Shown in pieces: positions 60,492 to 64,000 of a stretch of DNA of 64,000 nt; positions within the stretch are counted from its first letter, which is position 1, and every line of letters begins with the position of its first letter. Origin of the DNA: Microthyrium microscopicum (taxonomy: Eukaryota; Ascomycota; Dothideomycetes; Microthyriales; Microthyriaceae); the NCBI GenBank assembly GCA_010405405.1, contig MU004239.1, positions 1,318,722 through 1,382,721 on the forward strand, in the 5' to 3' direction. The notes beneath the pieces were generated by a model, which was not told the origin of the DNA, made no database searches, and was given only the letters and a program-made list of their open reading frames with translations. Made by a program: the position numbers and the translations under genes.

Positions 60492-62075
60492 TCATGCTTT
60501 CCGCCGCGCCGTAGACGGCTTACTCTGCGCTTTACTAGATTTATGCCCAGACGAACTATGCTGTTTTGCCTTTCCCGATGCTTTCCTGTCCCCAGATTTC
60601 GAGTTGACAGATGATCCCAAACGCCCGCTAATGACCCCAGCAAGATATGCGACTCCAACAATCATGACGAGAAGAACAGTGATAATATCCAAAACATGGA
60701 CCGCCCACCAAATATGCTGCACCCCAAACTGACAGTTCTTCACATCAATCTGCCATTTATGCCCACCATCATTCCAATACGCCGACACCAGCGCAGCATT
60801 CCCACCAAAGTCGCCCATCATACTGCGTACCGTCACCTCTCGAATGCCTGGCTGTAAGACATCCGCAACAAGCGCCGTCGTATTCGCTTGTCCCCATCTC
60901 TGTGCATTCCATAGCTCAGTATCTCGATCGATCCAATGGTATACATCGCAGCCCTCATGATCATGCCCAGTGAGGATTATGCCGTCCCGTCCGAGTCCTT
61001 GAGCTGGCGCATCAATGCTGGGATGTAGGCCAAAGAGTCCTTGTAATATGGCATTCCGACCGCTGTCGTAAGATAGGAAATTTTGCTCTCGGATTCCGCC
61101 ACCCTCTTCTTCCTTAAAGTATGAGAATAGTGGTGCATCAGCGCATACGCCTGCTTCCTTGTGGAGTGGAATGTGGGTGAGTAGGATGGTAGTTTCGCGC
61201 GAGTTCCCCACGTCTTTCGCTGATCCCATGGCTCCATTTAGGAAAGATATTGTATCGTGGGCGAGATCTTCCGACAGTTGTGGTTGGTCGAGGTTCATGG
61301 TATTAAGCACGATTAGACGAATCGTTGGACTATCCTCTTCGCTTTCTGTGAGACGGAAGCGGATGTCGCCGTTCACAGGGCCAAATTCGCGCTCGAATCG
61401 TTCAACGCGAGCTTCGTCTATATCACCGGCGTAGCCAATGTCGTGGTTTCCGGGAACGTTGAATATCCATTTTGACCAGTTGTCGTCTGCTCCGAGAACC
61501 TCCTCATGGACAGCGGCCCCATCTTCGTGTGTGAGGCGGTCTAGGGGCACTTTGCTGCTTCCTTTGAAGACTCTGTGCCAGAAACGCCAGCTCCGACGCT
61601 CGAATTCTTCATCACGGATCCATTGGCTGCCTAATAAGTCACCTAGTACTGTGACATGCGTGGGCTTGGTATACCAGTATAAGGTGCGGTAGATGTGGGC
61701 GAGGTAGTAGTCGTTGCCTATCAGATCAAGATGCTTCCGAAAGTATTGAACCTGATATCTTGGGATCGCTAGCGTGCTCGTAATGAAGTTGCGAATCTGA
61801 CTCTTGAGGGCTGTTGGATCGCGTTCCCGAAGAGAGGTCAACGCACGGTTGAAATCAAGCGGTATGTATACAGGCTTCGGTGGTAGTGACGTGTCTCCTT
61901 CGAGTTGAGGATCACCAAAGGTCAAGAGTCGAAAAGGAGCTGGCTCGTTTCCTCTTGCAGGTCGCGCAAAGGAACAGTTGCGCCAAACGGGGTAGAAGTA
62001 GATGTAGAGGTTGCTGATGGCGACAACTGGTAGGAGTACTAAGAGAATGCGAGACAGAAAGGCAGAGACCGACAT
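60492..62075 (-). CDS. TED1: Ted1/Cdc1-type metallophosphoesterase of the ER
   Basis: Single exon, 527 aa from ATG at 62075, where the family N-terminus begins (MSVSAFLSRILLVLLPVVAI membrane segment, then YIYFYPVW). An upstream in-frame ATG at 62207 would add 44 residues and another hydrophobic stretch. The calcineurin-like phosphoesterase motifs come in order: FGDPQLEG, VLGDLLGS, VPGNHDIG, LLTHIPLH and LTGHDHEG, giving all metal ligands. A second membrane segment (LDIITVLLVMIVGVAYLAGVI, about 465-485) precedes a basic Ser/Lys-rich tail. In yeast, Ted1 removes ethanolamine phosphate from GPI anchors so that GPI proteins can leave the ER. Whether this copy acts as Ted1 or as its paralogue Cdc1 rests on overall resemblance. 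Confidence 0.82.
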   Translation of the reverse strand: MSVSAFLSRILLVLLPVVAISNLYIYFYPVWRNCSFARPARGNEPAPFRLLTFGDPQLEGDTSLPPKPVYIPLDFNRALTSLRERDPTALKSQIRNFITSTLAIPRYQVQYFRKHLDLIGNDYYLAHIYRTLYWYTKPTHVTVLGDLLGSQWIRDEEFERRSWRFWHRVFKGSSKVPLDRLTHEDGAAVHEEVLGADDNWSKWIFNVPGNHDIGYAGDIDEARVERFEREFGPVNGDIRFRLTESEEDSPTIRLIVLNTMNLDQPQLSEDLAHDTISFLNGAMGSAKDVGNSRETTILLTHIPLHKEAGVCADAPLFSYFKEEEGGGIREQNFLSYDSGRNAILQGLFGLHPSIDAPAQGLGRDGIILTGHDHEGCDVYHWIDRDTELWNAQRWGQANTTALVADVLQPGIREVTVRSMMGDFGGNAALVSAYWNDGGHKWQIDVKNCQFGVQHIWWAVHVLDIITVLLVMIVGVAYLAGVISGRLGSSVNSKSGDRKASGKAKQHSSSGHKSSKAQSKPSTARRKA

Positions 62076-63021
62076 ATGGAAGGGAATGACATTATCTAAT
62101 GCGATGAAGAGGGGAAGAAGGGTGGTAAGCGCGTTGAGGAGATGACTCGTGGTGATGGACAAAATGATCAGATGCGAAAGAAGGAAGCACGTTGTAAACA
62201 AGGGCATTTTGTGCGCGCTAACTTTGGCGATGATCGGCCAAACTTTAGCGGCTCTCTTCACTACTTCATCCTATTATTTAGTACTCTATTGCTCACTCCT
62301 TTTCATCATTAACATTGCCGCTTTGAAAATATCTCTGAGCATTATCAAGGCTACAAGGGCCCTCATCAAACAATCAAGCACTACTATACCACGTCATACG
62401 CAAAAGGCAGTATCAGCAATGTGTACCTGCTCACTGAAAAACTCTACAGGACGACTACCTCTAGATGATCTTACCACGAGCAGGGAGGAATTGTTTATTT
62501 TGCGGGCCAGCTAAAGGATGGAGCTTTCGATATATGAGTTGATTAGCTTCCTTCCTAATCTGTCTATTTTGACAGGGCAGGCTATGGAATCTACTGCACC
62601 GAATGCTGCCATTGCAGGTGGTGGGAACCTAATGACATTGCTCTGAGTACATGTAGTACTTACTGATACTGATTTGCAAAGAGCCATGGAAAAACAGCAA
62701 GACACTTCATTTATGGTTTGACGCGTAAAAGGTCCAATTTCAATACTCTATGCTGCTATGCACCACCGACGCAATGGATTTGGTGATTGCCAATCATACA
62801 GTCTTGTGCCTCGATAATCCTTGCCCTTCTTCCGCCAACCCATCAGTTCCTTGATTTCCACGCGACTTGACTGCGCTATCTTATGCGTTTCAGCCTGCGA
62901 AGCCGTTTGATTCTGCAAGCCAAGCAGACTAGTATTACTTTATGTTCAATCTCCCGTTAGCTTTTGCTCACCATGACCTTTGGTGTCTCTGTTCTGATAG
63001 TGTTTGCTAATCATTGTGACC
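62076..63021. promoter_or_regulatory. Divergent intergenic region, TED1 and rightmost gene
   Basis: About 0.95 kb between divergent start codons. No further gene or defined site recognised. Confidence 0.4.
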
Positions 63022-64000
63022 ATGCGTGTACCATGGCGAAAGAAGGGGAGCTCAGGACCTCGACCTCCAGGACTCCTACGGAGGATATTTCACCGAGCAC
63101 GCAAAGAAAAAGCTGGGAAGGAAGAGAAGATCGACGTTAAAAATGGCAATGTCCAATCTGTAGAGAAAGAGAAGCCGGTGGAGAGCCAGACTGCTAAGGC
63201 TCCGGTTACGTCTTCCCCAGAGGCAGAGGAGCAGCCCAGTACTTTCAATGACGAAAAAGTTGAGCAGATCTTCTCAGGAGCGCCCAAGTTTGGAATGGAT
63301 GCAGAAGATGCCGTTATTGGGGTCTTTCCCTACGCTGAAGAGCTACGGATTCGTGATGCAAGCGACTGCGTTGCTATTGCCCATCCCGCCTTTTCAGCCT
63401 GTACGGCAAAAAGGCATATGGTACCTGGTTCCAAAGACAGCAAAGCCGTAAAAGAGTACCAAATCGGAGTCTGGGAAGTACCTAACATGCTGAAGGCAAC
63501 TGGAAGAGAGCCTGGTACAGTTGGCTACGATTACTTCTTGGAGGAGCCCATATCAGACGCTAGTGGAGAGCAGAGTAAAGAAACTGCAGCAGACGGCGGA
63601 TTCGACGCTTTTGAAAACATCAATCTTCTCAATTCTGCACCAGAACGACTGGGACTGCGCAAGTTCGACCTCGAAGCCGTAGGAAACCGGCTTTCTGAGC
63701 TCGCTGCAATCTACGGCGAGTACCGCAGCACCAAAGGAAAGATACATCTTCTCAAAAAGCAAACACCTAAAGAGCTATACACAAAATTGTTCACACAGAT
63801 TCTTTCACCACCGCGACAAAATTCGATCGTCAAGGATCCTAACAGCGTGAAAGGACAAATACAGACCTTGGTTACTCTACTGAATCTCAAGTCTATCTGG
63901 TATGACTTTAGCTCTCCGGAATGGAGAATTCGAGCTGGCCAAGTTCTGTGGACAGCTGTTCCATCTGATAACTCAATAGATCCTCAGAGTGATGAAGATG
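63022..64000 (+). CDS. Conserved fungal protein, 5' part only (DUF8004-like)
   Basis: An open frame runs from ATG at 63022 to the window end (326 codons, no stop), so only the N-terminal part is present. It begins with a basic segment (MRVPWRKKGSSGPRPPG, HRARKEKAGKEEK), followed by a charged linker with acidic and Pro residues. From about residue 95 a folded region starts (FGMDAEDAVIGVFPYAEELR). Later stretches such as YQIGVWEVPNMLKATG, FDLEAVGNRLSELAAIYGEY and TLVTLLNLKSIWYDFSSPEWRIRAGQVLW resemble large uncharacterised proteins of ascomycetes that I associate with the DUF8004 domain; this name is from memory and tentative. No function is known. Confidence 0.7.
   Translation, partial: MRVPWRKKGSSGPRPPGLLRRIFHRARKEKAGKEEKIDVKNGNVQSVEKEKPVESQTAKAPVTSSPEAEEQPSTFNDEKVEQIFSGAPKFGMDAEDAVIGVFPYAEELRIRDASDCVAIAHPAFSACTAKRHMVPGSKDSKAVKEYQIGVWEVPNMLKATGREPGTVGYDYFLEEPISDASGEQSKETAADGGFDAFENINLLNSAPERLGLRKFDLEAVGNRLSELAAIYGEYRSTKGKIHLLKKQTPKELYTKLFTQILSPPRQNSIVKDPNSVKGQIQTLVTLLNLKSIWYDFSSPEWRIRAGQVLWTAVPSDNSIDPQSDED

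Noticed and set aside
1-64000. tRNA, rRNA or CRISPR features
   Set aside because: I looked for T-loop type words and spaced direct repeats and found none convincing; a covariance-model scan would be needed to exclude tRNAs.

Overview
The window is a stretch of nuclear chromosome from a filamentous ascomycete. The genes have short GT-AG introns (mostly 47-60 nt) and fungal-type families: RcoA/Tup1 co-repressor, Pex3, an Azf1-like C2H2 factor, CE16 esterase, SURNod19 protein and Ted1. Two AT-rich blocks show strong C-to-T decay of the repeat-induced point mutation (RIP) type. A Leotiomycete (Helotiales) is my best guess, but the sequence alone does not prove the order.

Layout. 1-10,980 is an AT-rich block. 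A decayed Ty3/Gypsy LTR element (1497-8917, two 202-bp LTRs, 5-bp target duplication ATATG) lies inside a minus-strand pogo-like DNA transposon. Right at its edge sits a small cysteine-rich secreted protein gene (11,171), followed by a secreted CE16 esterase (13,323). 16-25 kb is ordinary euchromatin: an F-box/UBA protein, PEX3 (with a GC-AG intron), a GT8-like protein without an obvious DxD motif, and an intact gag-like single-exon gene. Tup1/RcoA (27,336-29,514) has a long leader. After a gene-poor 7.7 kb comes an Azf1-like zinc-finger factor (37,223-38,831), then about 11.7 kb with no convincing gene. That stretch holds a 3.36-kb TA-flanked Tc1/mariner element (44,202-47,556) whose 77-bp inverted repeats escaped the decay that destroyed its interior.

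50.5-64 kb is dense again. On the minus strand lie a secreted SURNod19-family protein, a glycine-zipper protein, methionine aminopeptidase 2, a CENP-V/GFA protein and a BuGZ-like zinc-finger protein. RPL23 (uL14) follows on plus, TED1 on minus, and a conserved fungal protein runs off the right end.

The gene structures were assembled by eye from reading frame, splice consensus and family conservation. Most host genes are housekeeping and do not form a cluster. The secreted pair beside the left AT-rich block, and the two repeat blocks themselves, are the accessory part. I saw no clear biosynthetic cluster, CRISPR array, rRNA or tRNA gene. No previously undescribed multi-gene system is evident; the most unusual signals are the repeat-spared inverted repeats at 44.2/47.5 kb and the second open frame inside that element.
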